The translations under genes were made by a program, and so were the position numbers. The notes beneath the pieces were generated by a model. The model saw only the letters and a program-made list of their open reading frames with translations, was not told the origin of the DNA and searched no databases. 64,000 nucleotides of DNA, taken from positions 104,374 to 168,373 of the forward strand of contig CAKSIJ010000005.1 in NCBI GenBank assembly GCA_934462715.1, read 5' to 3'. Source of the stretch: an uncultured Clostridia bacterium. GTDB lineage: Bacteria > Bacillota > Clostridia > UBA1381. Below, one piece after another: positions 35,970 through 44,022 of this stretch; positions within the stretch are counted from its first letter, which is position 1, and every line of letters begins with the position of its first letter.

Positions 35970-36758
35970 TTATTTGTTCAGCCAAGCGTGTTCCTCATCG
36001 GTGGTCATATAAAAACCTCTGTCCTCGCCAGCCATTATCCACAGATAGTAGTTGTCATATCCGGGGGCTGCATGGAACGGGTGGTAACCTCTGGGTATTT
36101 CAACAAAGTCGCCCGATTTAACAACATATGTTTCGTCAACATCACCCTCCATTGTGTATACGCGCTGAATACCGAATCCCTGCGGCTTTTTAAATTCATA
36201 GTAGTATATTTCTTCCGTTTCGGCTTCTGTCGGCATATTGTCGTCGTCATGCTTGTGAGGAGGATAGCTTGCCCATTGTCCGCCCTTAACGAACGCTTCG
36301 CCTATATAAAGCATCTTTGATTTTACTCTTTCATCGAGTATGAAGTGTGCTTCACGCTCCCAGCCGGGCTTGCCGAGATTTTTGATTATTACGTCCTCGG
36401 GGTTTATTATGGCTGGTTCAAAAACTTCACAACAGGGAGATTTTGAAACACAGATTTGTACCTCGCCCTTTGCGGTGACTGTAAACGGAGTGTTTGCCGG
36501 TACATAGATACAGGTAGCCGCACCGTCAAAAACGTCCTTTCTCTTTCCGACATTCGGAAAGTTAAAGTTTTCGCCCTTTACATCGCATTTTCCACCGAGA
36601 ATGACAAGTGCATATTCTTTATCCTTTTCACGGTAAGACTTCTGTTCACCGTCTGCCAAACGAAGCATATCTATTTCAACCTTTTGGCAGCCGCTGTTTT
36701 CACGCTTATATATTTCGGATTTTCCGAATTTTTTTGTCCAAGTTCTTTTATAATTCAT
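35970..36758 (-). CDS. iolB: 5-deoxy-glucuronate isomerase (IolB family)
   Basis: Cupin isomerase, 262 residues from the ATG at 36758. EIYYYEFKKPQGFGIQRVYT, DETYVVKSGDFVEIPRGYHP, AAPGYDNYYLWIMAGEDR and DEEHAWL are diagnostic for IolB, which converts 5-deoxy-glucuronate to 5-dehydro-2-deoxy-gluconate in myo-inositol catabolism; the HP.KHD and E/H residues of the cupin site are present. The start overlaps the end of the PfkB gene (a GTG at 36767 sits too close to the GGAG). With the following kinase and aldolase it could form the IolB-IolC-IolJ sequence. No inositol dehydrogenase, IolE, IolD or IolA is present. Confidence 0.9.
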   Translation of the reverse strand: MNYKRTWTKKFGKSEIYKRENSGCQKVEIDMLRLADGEQKSYREKDKEYALVILGGKCDVKGENFNFPNVGKRKDVFDGAATCIYVPANTPFTVTAKGEVQICVSKSPCCEVFEPAIINPEDVIIKNLGKPGWEREAHFILDERVKSKMLYIGEAFVKGGQWASYPPHKHDDDNMPTEAETEEIYYYEFKKPQGFGIQRVYTMEGDVDETYVVKSGDFVEIPRGYHPFHAAPGYDNYYLWIMAGEDRGFYMTTDEEHAWLNK

Positions 36759-37656
36759 TAATTCCACGCTCCTTTAAAAATTTGATAACATCATTAAATT
36801 CCGGTACGCTTTCTCTTGCGCCTATGCCGGTACATTTAAGTGCGGATACGGCACTTGAAAATATGCAGCAATTTTTATAATTATAACCCATTTGCACGCA
36901 AAATGCAAATGCTCCGTGAAAAACATCGCCTGCGCCGTTTGAATCTACCGCCTCAACGGGAAATGCCGGGTATTGCCATACAGTTTCTCCGTCATATAAT
37001 ATTCCGCCGTTTTTTCCGTCGGTGATAACGACCGTTTCGGGAGAATACATTTCAAACAGTGCCTTTGCAGCGGATTCGATATCGTTTGTTTTTGTATGCC
37101 CCGTTGCAAATTCCGCCGAGGGTATTAAAATATCTGCAAGAGGGAGTAAGCGTTCGATTCCGTCATAAAGACCTCCGGCATCATAGAGAACCTTGGTTCC
37201 GTTTTGACGTGCTGTTTTTGCACCCTCGATCGCAGCACCCAATTCGTTTCCATCAACCATCAGAATATCGGCATTTGCTATTGCCTGTTTTTGCTTTTCC
37301 GAAAGCGACAGGGGAGGAATGTTGCCCTTATCGAACACACAGGTTCTTGAAGCAGTTTTTGTGTTCAGCCATATACATGATGTGAAAGGTGAATAACCTC
37401 CGATAGCATCTACAAAGCTGTTATCCAAACCATACTTCGCCATATCATCAAGCAAGAAACTACCGCATGAATCCTTTGACAAAACACCGATGTAAGCCGC
37501 TTTTGCCCCGAGCCTTGCCGCAGCGCAAAGACCTGTTGCGCACGGACCTCCGCCGCTGACCTTTACGCTTTCGGCACGCATTTTAGTATCCTCTTGCGGA
37601 AAATCCGAAAGAGTGATGAGAGTATCGTAAACATTTGCGCCGATACCGACTATCAT
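36748..37656 (-). CDS. PfkB-family sugar kinase
   Basis: 302 residues, ribokinase fold. MIVGIGANVYDTLITLSDFP, SGGGPCATGLCAAARLGAKAA (signature 1) and DSNGAGDVFHGAFAFCVQMG (signature 2 with the catalytic Asp) are intact. By position between IolB and a class II aldolase it may be the functional counterpart of IolC (5-dehydro-2-deoxygluconokinase), but it is not a typical IolC sequence and could phosphorylate another keto-sugar acid. It overlaps the aldolase gene by 4 bases and iolB by about 11. Confidence 0.85.
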   Translation of the reverse strand: MIVGIGANVYDTLITLSDFPQEDTKMRAESVKVSGGGPCATGLCAAARLGAKAAYIGVLSKDSCGSFLLDDMAKYGLDNSFVDAIGGYSPFTSCIWLNTKTASRTCVFDKGNIPPLSLSEKQKQAIANADILMVDGNELGAAIEGAKTARQNGTKVLYDAGGLYDGIERLLPLADILIPSAEFATGHTKTNDIESAAKALFEMYSPETVVITDGKNGGILYDGETVWQYPAFPVEAVDSNGAGDVFHGAFAFCVQMGYNYKNCCIFSSAVSALKCTGIGARESVPEFNDVIKFLKERGINEL

Positions 37657-38480
37657 ACACGATCCCTCGCTCCCAGAAGGTCGATTTTTGTAAGTGCAAA
37701 TGCCTTTACATTTTCGATTGCGTCCTTCATGAATAAATCTATGGCAATCAAATCTCTTGACGTTTCAAATACCTTGTCAAGAAAAGAATAGCATACGTCC
37801 GTACCGAAATTGATTTTGCGTATTCCGGCTTTTACCGCCGCCGTAATCTGATCGTCCGGTACACCGCTGCCGCCGTGCAGAACAAGGTGTGCTTTTGTTG
37901 CTTTATGAATTTCCGAAATTCTTTCAATATCAAGCTTCGGAGCTTTTTTATATCTGCCGTGAGCTGTTCCGACAAGGATTGCAAGGGCGGTAACGCCTGT
38001 TTTTTCAACAAATTCTTTTGCTTCGTCAACCTTAGTAAATTCCTGCATTTCACTGTCATTTACACTTCCGACATGACCCAATTCGCCCTCAACCGCAACT
38101 CCGACAGCACCGCACATATCAACGATTTTCTTTGTTTCGGCAATATTCTCATCAAGCGGAAGTGACGATTTATCTATCATGATACCGCTTGCACCATATC
38201 TCAGCGCTCGGGTTGCTTCGGTAAGACCTGCGCCGTGGTCTAAGTGGAAGCATACCGGAACGCTTGCGCGTTTTGCCGCCGCAAGCACGATAGGGGACAC
38301 ATAATAGCCCTCCTCATTTGTAAATAAACGGCTGTAGCTTTGTATAATTACCGGAGCTTTTGCTTCCTCTGCGGCTCTGATTACACCCATAACCGTTTCC
38401 ATATTGTATACGTTAAATGCCGGAATGGCAAAGCCGCCTTTTTCCGCAATATCAAGAATTTCCTTTAAGCCTGTAAGCAT
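37653..38480 (-). CDS. Class II fructose-bisphosphate aldolase family protein
   Basis: Zinc-dependent aldolase, 275 residues. GGFAIPAFNVYNMETVMGVI, VCFHLDHGAGLTEATRALRYG (zinc His and Asp-His), GVAVEGELGHVG, AILVGTAHGRYKK (zinc His) and LVLHGGSGVPDDQI with KINFGTDV are all in place. It belongs to the GatY/KbaY/IolJ/FbaA superfamily and would cleave a ketose- or keto-acid-phosphate to dihydroxyacetone phosphate plus an aldehyde. It overlaps the Fe-S gene by 16 bases and the kinase by 4, so it is translationally coupled on both sides. Confidence 0.9.
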   Translation of the reverse strand: MLTGLKEILDIAEKGGFAIPAFNVYNMETVMGVIRAAEEAKAPVIIQSYSRLFTNEEGYYVSPIVLAAAKRASVPVCFHLDHGAGLTEATRALRYGASGIMIDKSSLPLDENIAETKKIVDMCGAVGVAVEGELGHVGSVNDSEMQEFTKVDEAKEFVEKTGVTALAILVGTAHGRYKKAPKLDIERISEIHKATKAHLVLHGGSGVPDDQITAAVKAGIRKINFGTDVCYSFLDKVFETSRDLIAIDLFMKDAIENVKAFALTKIDLLGARDRV

Positions 38481-39559
38481 TCTGAAACTACCTCCTCAAT
38501 TGTTTTAAGCTCTGTATCTTTAGGTTTAACCGATTTGAGCATTTCATATTCTGCCGGGTTTTCGGTTACAAGAATTTGCACGTTCATATTTTTAGCGTTA
38601 ATCCATCTTGCTTCGGCAACCTCTTTCATCACCTCGGGCATATACTCGTTCATGATGAGATTGCCGGCAAGGATTGTATCTTTGCCGAAGCAGAGCATTT
38701 CTCTGTTTTCTCCGCATGAAGCTATAATCTCTCTGACCGGTTCTGTTTCGTCCAAATCTCTTGCAAGGATTGCGGAATCCTGAAGCGTGAAATATTTATT
38801 TGTCTTTTTAATTTTGATTGCGCCTGTTTTGATTAATTCTGCAATAAATTTAGTGAACGTAACAACCTCGCATGAGAGTTTAATGCCCCATTCCTTATAT
38901 TCTCTCAGGAATATTTTAGCGTCAGACGGATCGTAGCAGATAACCTTTTTGAATGTGAGCGCTTTTGCACAGTTTTCCATGATTTCCTTTGTTTCGGCTG
39001 TTTTTCCGATAAGAAATTCCATAGCATAACCACTATCGGGTTCTTCGGGCAGCACGGTAAAATCAATTCCGATTCGCTTTAAAAGCTTAATTGCGTTTAC
39101 TGCCGATTCAGGACTTTTATACATTGCGTCCCTGCCGATTAACAGCAGTGTATCGGCATTTTTGGGAAGTGATTCGATTTCCTTTTTTAAAGCAGAATCA
39201 ATTTCCGATTCGCCGTAAACATTGCCGTATTTTTGGATATTCTCAACCAATTTCATTATGTAATCGGGTGTTTCTCCGTTCATTATTAGCTCGCTTCTGA
39301 CCTCTTTTACTGCCATGACTGGATCCCAGCCTGTTACACATTCCTTTGTGCAGGCACCGCAAAGAGAACACTCATATATATTATCGGCAACTCCCGATAA
39401 AGGCTCAGCTTCTCTTTCTACCAGCGAAAGCGCTAACATTCTTGCACGTGCGGTATTTCTTTCCTGACCTGTCACATTTCCGATCGGGCAGATGTGACGG
39501 CACATCCAGCAAAAACGGCAGCTGTCTATTATTTCTTTACTTTTCTGTGATATTAGCAT
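38465..39559 (-). CDS. (Fe-S)-binding oxidoreductase subunit, GlcF-like
   Basis: 364 residues with two [4Fe-4S] motifs near the N-terminus (CRFCWMCRHICP at about 14-25 and CSLCGACTKEC at about 64-74), as in glycolate/lactate oxidase iron-sulfur subunits. The C-terminal half resembles the CCG-domain region but lacks clear CCG cysteine clusters, so the heterodisulfide-type site seems degenerate. It should pass electrons from the adjacent FAD dehydrogenase to the fused ETF. The stop lies inside the aldolase start. Confidence 0.85.
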   Translation of the reverse strand: MLISQKSKEIIDSCRFCWMCRHICPIGNVTGQERNTARARMLALSLVEREAEPLSGVADNIYECSLCGACTKECVTGWDPVMAVKEVRSELIMNGETPDYIMKLVENIQKYGNVYGESEIDSALKKEIESLPKNADTLLLIGRDAMYKSPESAVNAIKLLKRIGIDFTVLPEEPDSGYAMEFLIGKTAETKEIMENCAKALTFKKVICYDPSDAKIFLREYKEWGIKLSCEVVTFTKFIAELIKTGAIKIKKTNKYFTLQDSAILARDLDETEPVREIIASCGENREMLCFGKDTILAGNLIMNEYMPEVMKEVAEARWINAKNMNVQILVTENPAEYEMLKSVKPKDTELKTIEEVVSECLQA

Positions 39560-39572
39560 TGTTATTACCTCC

Positions 39573-40997
39573 TTACAGTCCGAGCTTAAACGGATTCATT
39601 ATACCGTTCGGGTCAAGCTCTTTTTTCAGACCCTCAAACACCTGCATTGCCGGACCGTACTGTTCTTTCATCAGTCTGCCGAGCTTTATGCCGACTCCGT
39701 GGTGATCATTTACAACACCGCCGTTTGCAAGTGCGGTTCTTACTCCGCAGCTCCAGATTGCATTGTGCAGACGTAGTGCTTCGTGCGGATCTTTGGGAAC
39801 ATCGTCAACTATAAAGCGGTCATAAATCATACAGCCCCATTCGTACCAGTGTGAGAAGTGTGCGATAAATCTTGCCATAGGGAAGTTTGTTTCGATTGCT
39901 TTTTTCATTTCCCAATAGATTTTTTCAATCTTATCATACGGAGCAATTGTATCCATAGTTCCGAAAAGCTGCGGTAAATCCATCATGTTGCCCGGATAGA
40001 AGAAGGTGATTTTCTCTTTCCACCATTTTTCGCCGTATTCCGAACCCAAATCCTCGGCATTGTATTTTTTAAAGGTTTCCATCATGATTTTATGCTCAAC
40101 GTCAACTATTTCCTTTACACCCTCGATTGCAATATTCATAAATGCGCCCTTTTTCTCAACACCTACAATTTTCTTGATAAGAGTTGAAGTTTCGGCTTCA
40201 TCGTATAATCTCATTACAGACGGCTTGAATTTTTGCAGCAGTTCTTTTCCGGCATGGAATGCGTCGGTCATGTTTTGGAACAAAAATCCTCTGAATTGTC
40301 TTGATTCCGGCTGATCGTATATTCTCATCTGAGCCTTTGTCATAATGCCGAGAGTTCCCTCCGAACCGATGAAAATTTGGTTTAAATCCGGACCTGCGGC
40401 ATGCTTGGGTGCGGGCGAGGTGTTGATTATATCACCGTTCGGAAGAACAACCTCCATGCCGAGAACCATATCGTCAATTTTGCCGTATTTTGTAGACGAA
40501 ACACCGATACCTCTGTGTGCCAAAAATCCGCCAACGGTCGAGCAGGTCAAAGACGACGGATAGTGCATTGTGGCATAACCCTTTTCATTTGCCGCCCATT
40601 CAATGTGCTTATAGATAGAACCTGTACCGCACTCTATGTACATACTGTCTGTATTCACGTCATAAATCTTGTTCATGCGCTTTGTGTCAAGAAGTATCCC
40701 GCCGCAAACCGGAAGTGCACCGCCTTGCGTTCCGCCGCCGCCGCCCCAGGTGGTAACGGGGATTTTGTAGTAGTTGGCAATCTTTAAGATTGCAGAGGTT
40801 TCCTTTGCGTCCTTAGGCGATACGATAATATCCGCCTCGGGCATTCTTTCTCCGCGGTCCGCCCACATTCTTGAAAGCCAAAAATAGTCAACTGCGTGTG
40901 TAAGCTTGTCGATTTCTCTTGTGGAACAGTTTTCTCTGCCTACTGCGTCCTCAAGTTCGGACATAATCATGTCCATCATAAAACTGTTTAACTGCAT
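39573..40997 (-). CDS. FAD-binding oxidoreductase (GlcD/D-lactate dehydrogenase/AGPS type)
   Basis: 474-residue flavoenzyme of the VAO family. ADIIVSPKDAKETSAILKIAN and VTTWGGGGGTQGGALPVCGGILLD form the FAD pyrophosphate region. HYPSSLTCSTVGGFLAHRGIGVSSTKYG and IGSEGTLGIMTKAQMRIY follow, and VVNDHHGVGIKLGRLM supplies the catalytic His pair typical of glycolate oxidase GlcD and alkyl-DHAP synthase. SD GGAGGAG before the ATG. Partnered with a Fe-S subunit and an ETF, it probably oxidizes a 2-hydroxy acid or a sugar-derived alcohol. Paired FAD/Fe-S/ETF sets are known from clostridial lactate dehydrogenases. Confidence 0.88.
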   Translation of the reverse strand: MQLNSFMMDMIMSELEDAVGRENCSTREIDKLTHAVDYFWLSRMWADRGERMPEADIIVSPKDAKETSAILKIANYYKIPVTTWGGGGGTQGGALPVCGGILLDTKRMNKIYDVNTDSMYIECGTGSIYKHIEWAANEKGYATMHYPSSLTCSTVGGFLAHRGIGVSSTKYGKIDDMVLGMEVVLPNGDIINTSPAPKHAAGPDLNQIFIGSEGTLGIMTKAQMRIYDQPESRQFRGFLFQNMTDAFHAGKELLQKFKPSVMRLYDEAETSTLIKKIVGVEKKGAFMNIAIEGVKEIVDVEHKIMMETFKKYNAEDLGSEYGEKWWKEKITFFYPGNMMDLPQLFGTMDTIAPYDKIEKIYWEMKKAIETNFPMARFIAHFSHWYEWGCMIYDRFIVDDVPKDPHEALRLHNAIWSCGVRTALANGGVVNDHHGVGIKLGRLMKEQYGPAMQVFEGLKKELDPNGIMNPFKLGL

Positions 40998-41015
40998 AAT
41001 CTTTTCTCCTCCTGA

Positions 41016-42419
41016 TTATTTTTCTATCGGATCGTATTCAAGACCCGGAATAAACTTACAAAATTCTTCGAGTATATCGGAATAATTTCCGTAAAGCTCT
41101 GACATGTGATGAATGTAAGGCCCGTTTATCAGCTTTTTCTCAATTGAAGATAAATCCTTAAATTCTGCCCACATATATGTGCCGAAAGTGTGAGGGCCGT
41201 CTGTGGTTTTAAACTCGCCGCCCAAAAGCGTGTAATTGCCGCCGTCACCTTGGAAACGTGCTATTGTATAATCTCCGTCCTTTGCTTTAAATGACGGTTT
41301 TGTGTTAAAGAGCTTAGCCGCCGAATCGTCTGATTTGACCGAATAGGGGAAAGGACCGCAGTGCCATAATAATTCCGCATTTCTGTTTTCGGGGTGCCTT
41401 ACGGTAAATTCACCGAACAGCGGAGCTTCCTTTCCTCTTGCGGCGCATCTGAGGAGTGCGCAGGTGATTGCGCCGTGAATATCCGATTCGCACGCAACTA
41501 TATATCCCATATCATAGAGAATACTCATGGCAAGGCATGGATTTGCGCCGAAAGCAAGCGGCATTGCCGTCCAACATTCAGATGACAGAACGTCAGAGCC
41601 GGTTTCATCAAATATTTCCTTATATACATATACAAATGTAAGCATTTTGCGTATTGCTTCATCATCTAACCCGAAAATCTCGTATTTCTTTTTGAGTTCT
41701 TCGGTATCTGCGATAAGCTCGTCTGATTTTGACAAAATTAATCGGTTAAACTTTTCTTCAACTTGCGCCATATTTACATTGTTGAGGTTTATACCGAATT
41801 TTTCGGTCAGCTCAAGCTCGTTGTACATAACGCTTTTAAACGGTGTAAGTCTTGTTCCTACTTGGGTTATTTTCAGATTTTTAAAGTTTTTAAGCATGGT
41901 AACAACCGAAAGAAAACGGTTCAAGCCGTCCGCAAATATTCCGTCCTCAACCTTGCAGTTTTCTATGTACGAAAATGGAACATGATAACGTCTTAACTGC
42001 TTGCTTATAGCAAAAAGTCCGCATTGAGAATCGGTGTAGCGCATACCGTCCGGTTCAAAGACGGTGTCCTGAGGCCCCCATAACAGCACAGGCAGACCCA
42101 TTTGTTTTGCCACACGTCCGCAGGCTTCTTCATTTCCGAAGTTGCAGTTGATTATGAAAATAGCGTCAACCTTTTCTTCTTTCAGCCGCTGACAGACTTT
42201 GTCACAATCGGAATTTTTGTAAAGAACTCCCATATCGTTCAGCCATTCGAGGTCGGTAAACTCTGTTATCTCATCGGAAAAATGCTCCTTTATGTACGCT
42301 ACGGTATGGTTTTTTCTCTCCACGCCCTTTGCAGGCTCAAAAATACCTTTTCTGGTTGCAAAATCGCCGAGGTTGCGCACATCGGGAATAAGACCGATTT
42401 TTATCTTAAAATTCAGCAT
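41016..42419 (-). CDS. L-fucose/L-arabinose isomerase family protein
   Basis: 467 residues and first gene of the catabolic operon. The N-terminal domain (KIGLIPDVRNLGDFATR...VDAIFIINCNFGNEEACGRVAKQMGLPVLLWGP) and the middle and C-terminal blocks (SSECWTAMPLAFGANPCLAMSILYDMGYIVACESDIHGAIT, LLWHCGPFPYSV, GDGGNYTLLGGEFKTTDGPHTFGTYMWAEF) fit the FucI/AraA-like fold, with Glu, Asp and His metal ligands. It is shorter than FucI (about 590) and not a close AraA match, so the substrate is unclear. AGGAG lies about 9 nt before the ATG; a consensus promoter and operator lie about 50-80 bp upstream. Confidence 0.85.
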   Translation of the reverse strand: MLNFKIKIGLIPDVRNLGDFATRKGIFEPAKGVERKNHTVAYIKEHFSDEITEFTDLEWLNDMGVLYKNSDCDKVCQRLKEEKVDAIFIINCNFGNEEACGRVAKQMGLPVLLWGPQDTVFEPDGMRYTDSQCGLFAISKQLRRYHVPFSYIENCKVEDGIFADGLNRFLSVVTMLKNFKNLKITQVGTRLTPFKSVMYNELELTEKFGINLNNVNMAQVEEKFNRLILSKSDELIADTEELKKKYEIFGLDDEAIRKMLTFVYVYKEIFDETGSDVLSSECWTAMPLAFGANPCLAMSILYDMGYIVACESDIHGAITCALLRCAARGKEAPLFGEFTVRHPENRNAELLWHCGPFPYSVKSDDSAAKLFNTKPSFKAKDGDYTIARFQGDGGNYTLLGGEFKTTDGPHTFGTYMWAEFKDLSSIEKKLINGPYIHHMSELYGNYSDILEEFCKFIPGLEYDPIEK

Positions 42420-42470
42420 ATAATCACACTCCTAAAAATAATTTTCATTTTTAATTAAAAATCTAAAATT

Positions 42471-42499
42471 ATTATATCATAATATGAAAATATTTTCAA
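42471..42499 (-). promoter_or_regulatory. Promoter of the nine-gene catabolic operon
   Basis: Minus strand TTGAAA (42494-42499), 17-bp spacer, TATAAT (42471-42476). Its -35 is embedded in the palindrome at 42485-42498. Confidence 0.75.
42485..42498. promoter_or_regulatory. Operator 1, overlapping the -35 of the catabolic operon
   Basis: TGAAAATATTTTCA, a perfect 14-bp palindrome covering the -35 region. The same GAAAA-N2-TTTTC pattern recurs at 42562. Probable RpiR-regulator binding site by position next to the regulator gene. Confidence 0.65.
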
Positions 42500-42526
42500 G
42501 TCTTTTTACAAAAAAAATTTTAGTAT

Positions 42527-42555
42527 TTGACATTTTTTTAAAATTGTTGTATAAT
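42527..42555 (+). promoter_or_regulatory. Promoter of the RpiR regulator gene
   Basis: Perfect TTGACA (42527-42532), 17-bp spacer, TATAAT (42550-42555). Confidence 0.8.
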
Positions 42556-42561
42556 GTAATG

Positions 42562-42573
42562 GAAAAAATTTTC
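42562..42573. promoter_or_regulatory. Operator 2, over the rpiR transcription start
   Basis: GAAAAAATTTTC followed by A, the same GAAAA-N2-TTTTC arrangement as operator 1, placed 6 bp past the -10 of the regulator gene. Suggests autoregulation. Confidence 0.6.
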
Positions 42574-42609
42574 ATATTTCAATAGCTGAAAGGTGCAAAT
42601 GATAAATAT

Positions 42610-43443
42610 ATGAATAAAACAGTGTTAAAAATAAAAATGCTTTACCCCAAAATGGGTAAAGCGGAAAAGAAAATAGCGGATTGGATTTTTGAAAATCCGA
42701 AAGGACTTATACCTCTCTCGATAACCGAGCTTGCCGAAAAATGCGGTTGCGGTGAGGCTACAATCGTTCGTTTTGCGAAAAGGCTCGATTTCGGAGGTTA
42801 TCAGGAGCTTAAAATTTCTATAGCGAGGGAGGAGGGAACGAGCGAGCTGACGAATGGAATAAAAGCGGAGGATTCATGCTTTGATATTTTTGAAAAGGTG
42901 TCAAACGATATTTACTGTGCGCTTGAAATGACGAAAAATTCCTTAAATCGCAGCGAGCTTGAAAATGCGGCGCAAAAGCTTCTTACTGCCGAACAGATTA
43001 TGATTTACGGTCTGGGCAATTCTGCGTCGGTTGCTATGGATTTTCAGCATAAGCTTTTGAGAATAGGCTGCCGTGCGGCGGCGTTTTCGGATAATCATAT
43101 GCAGGTGATTTCAGCGTCGCACATGAATAAAAATGACGTTGCGGTCGGAATTTCACATTCCGGCTCGTCAAAGGATATTATAGACGCACTGAAAACGGCA
43201 AAAGAATGTGGTGCAACAACAATTTCGATATCAAATAAAGGAAAATCACCTATAATTAAGGTGAGCGATATTGCTCTGTTTACCGCTTCAAACGAAACGG
43301 AATATTCAATTCTCGGATTAAATTCAAGAATAGCGCAGCTTGCCATTATCAATTCGATATATTATTATGTGGCAAACAGGAAAGATGTTTCATCATCGGC
43401 GGCAGAGCTGACCGAAAGAGCACTGCAAAATAAAAAATTCTGA
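42610..43443 (+). CDS. MurR/RpiR family transcriptional regulator
   Basis: 277 residues. The N-terminal HTH_6 domain (YPKMGKAEKKIADWIFENP...ITELAEKCGCGEATIVRFAKRLDFGGYQELK) is typical of RpiR. The C-terminal SIS domain (QIMIYGLGNSASVAMDFQHKLLRIG, AVGISHSGSSKDIIDALKTAKECGATTISISN) binds a phosphorylated sugar. Divergent from the catabolic operon and sharing its intergenic region, it is the likely local repressor, with a sugar phosphate from the pathway as inducer (inference). Confidence 0.93.
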   Translation: MNKTVLKIKMLYPKMGKAEKKIADWIFENPKGLIPLSITELAEKCGCGEATIVRFAKRLDFGGYQELKISIAREEGTSELTNGIKAEDSCFDIFEKVSNDIYCALEMTKNSLNRSELENAAQKLLTAEQIMIYGLGNSASVAMDFQHKLLRIGCRAAAFSDNHMQVISASHMNKNDVAVGISHSGSSKDIIDALKTAKECGATTISISNKGKSPIIKVSDIALFTASNETEYSILGLNSRIAQLAIINSIYYYVANRKDVSSSAAELTERALQNKKF

Positions 43444-43509
43444 TAAGCTGATAATAGGATAGCTTATCATATGAAAACCCCATGCTTTTTGCGCATAGGG
43501 CTTTGACGT

Positions 43510-43650
43510 TTAATAGTAATCTTCGTCTTTGATCATATCAAAGCCTAAAGGCTTCATGCTTTGGAAATCTTTCCGGACAAGGAAATTTATATCGGTAGAG
43601 ATTTCGGTGTTCAGACCATGAATTGATATTTTCAGCGTTATGCACAATTT
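43510..43650 (-). pseudogene. Possible C-terminal gene remnant
   Basis: An open minus-strand stretch with no start codon reads ...HGLNTEISTDINFLVRKDF and then a tail ending KPLGFDMIKDEDYY before a TAA. Upstream in the same frame TGA and TAA stops appear at once. It looks like the last about 40 residues of a lost gene. I do not recognise the family. Confidence 0.3.
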
Positions 43651-43689
43651 GAGCAATCAATTCCATTAAAATTGCAATCCATATTTTTG

Positions 43690-43833
43690 ACGAGAATCCC
43701 GGGTACGGTATCAGAGGACGCAGTAAATTTCTGTGTGCTTGACAGAGAAAAAAGAACCGTTACCGTAGTGCGTATCGGCGCTTGCGTGAATGACCTTATG
43801 GAGGAGAGAATCGCAGCCGTATATCATTATTAA
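43690..43833 (+). pseudogene. Remnant resembling the C-terminus of a calcineurin-like phosphoesterase
   Basis: A plus-strand open stretch without a start reads IPGTVSEDAVNFCVLD, then REKRTVTVVRIGACVNDLM, and ends AAVYHY before TAA. The 'sedavNFCVLDrekrTVTVVRIGA' pattern resembles the C-terminal beta strands of secreted metallophosphoesterases. No upstream coding sequence survives. With the minus-strand remnant next to it, the region 43444-44010 looks like a decayed insertion or deletion scar. Confidence 0.35.
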
Positions 43834-43852
43834 AAAAGAATTAAATTAGTCG

Positions 43853-43902
43853 GTGCATATCTGCACGATAATGATTCAAAACGTTATCGTGCAGATATGC
43901 AC
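43853..43902. terminator. Perfect 19-bp inverted repeat with T-rich tail
   Basis: GTGCATATCTGCACGATAA (43853-43871) and its exact complement at 43884-43902 around a 12-nt loop, followed by TTTATTTTT. It can act as a very strong rho-independent terminator and insulates deoR from the remnants upstream. The 5' arm itself contains the smaller dyad GTGCATATCTGCAC. The length and perfection are unusual for a plain terminator. Confidence 0.65.
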
Positions 43903-43944
43903 TTTATTTTTGAGAATTATAGCAATAATTTTTTTGTATTTATG

Positions 43945-43973
43945 TTGACATATGTGTATTAGTGTGGTATAAT
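43945..43973 (+). promoter_or_regulatory. Promoter of the DeoR-family regulator gene
   Basis: TTGACA (43945-43950), 17-bp spacer, TATAAT (43968-43973): perfect consensus, so the gene is probably controlled by an operator or by its own product. Confidence 0.78.
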
Positions 43974-44022
43974 GTGGAATTGTGATTAAAACAATATAAA
44001 AATCAGAACAGGGGTGAAATGT

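Noticed and set aside
32251..42419. Complete myo-inositol utilization operon
   Set aside because: Only IolB is diagnostic; IolG, IolE, IolD, IolA and an inositol transporter are absent, and the kinase and aldolase families are broad.
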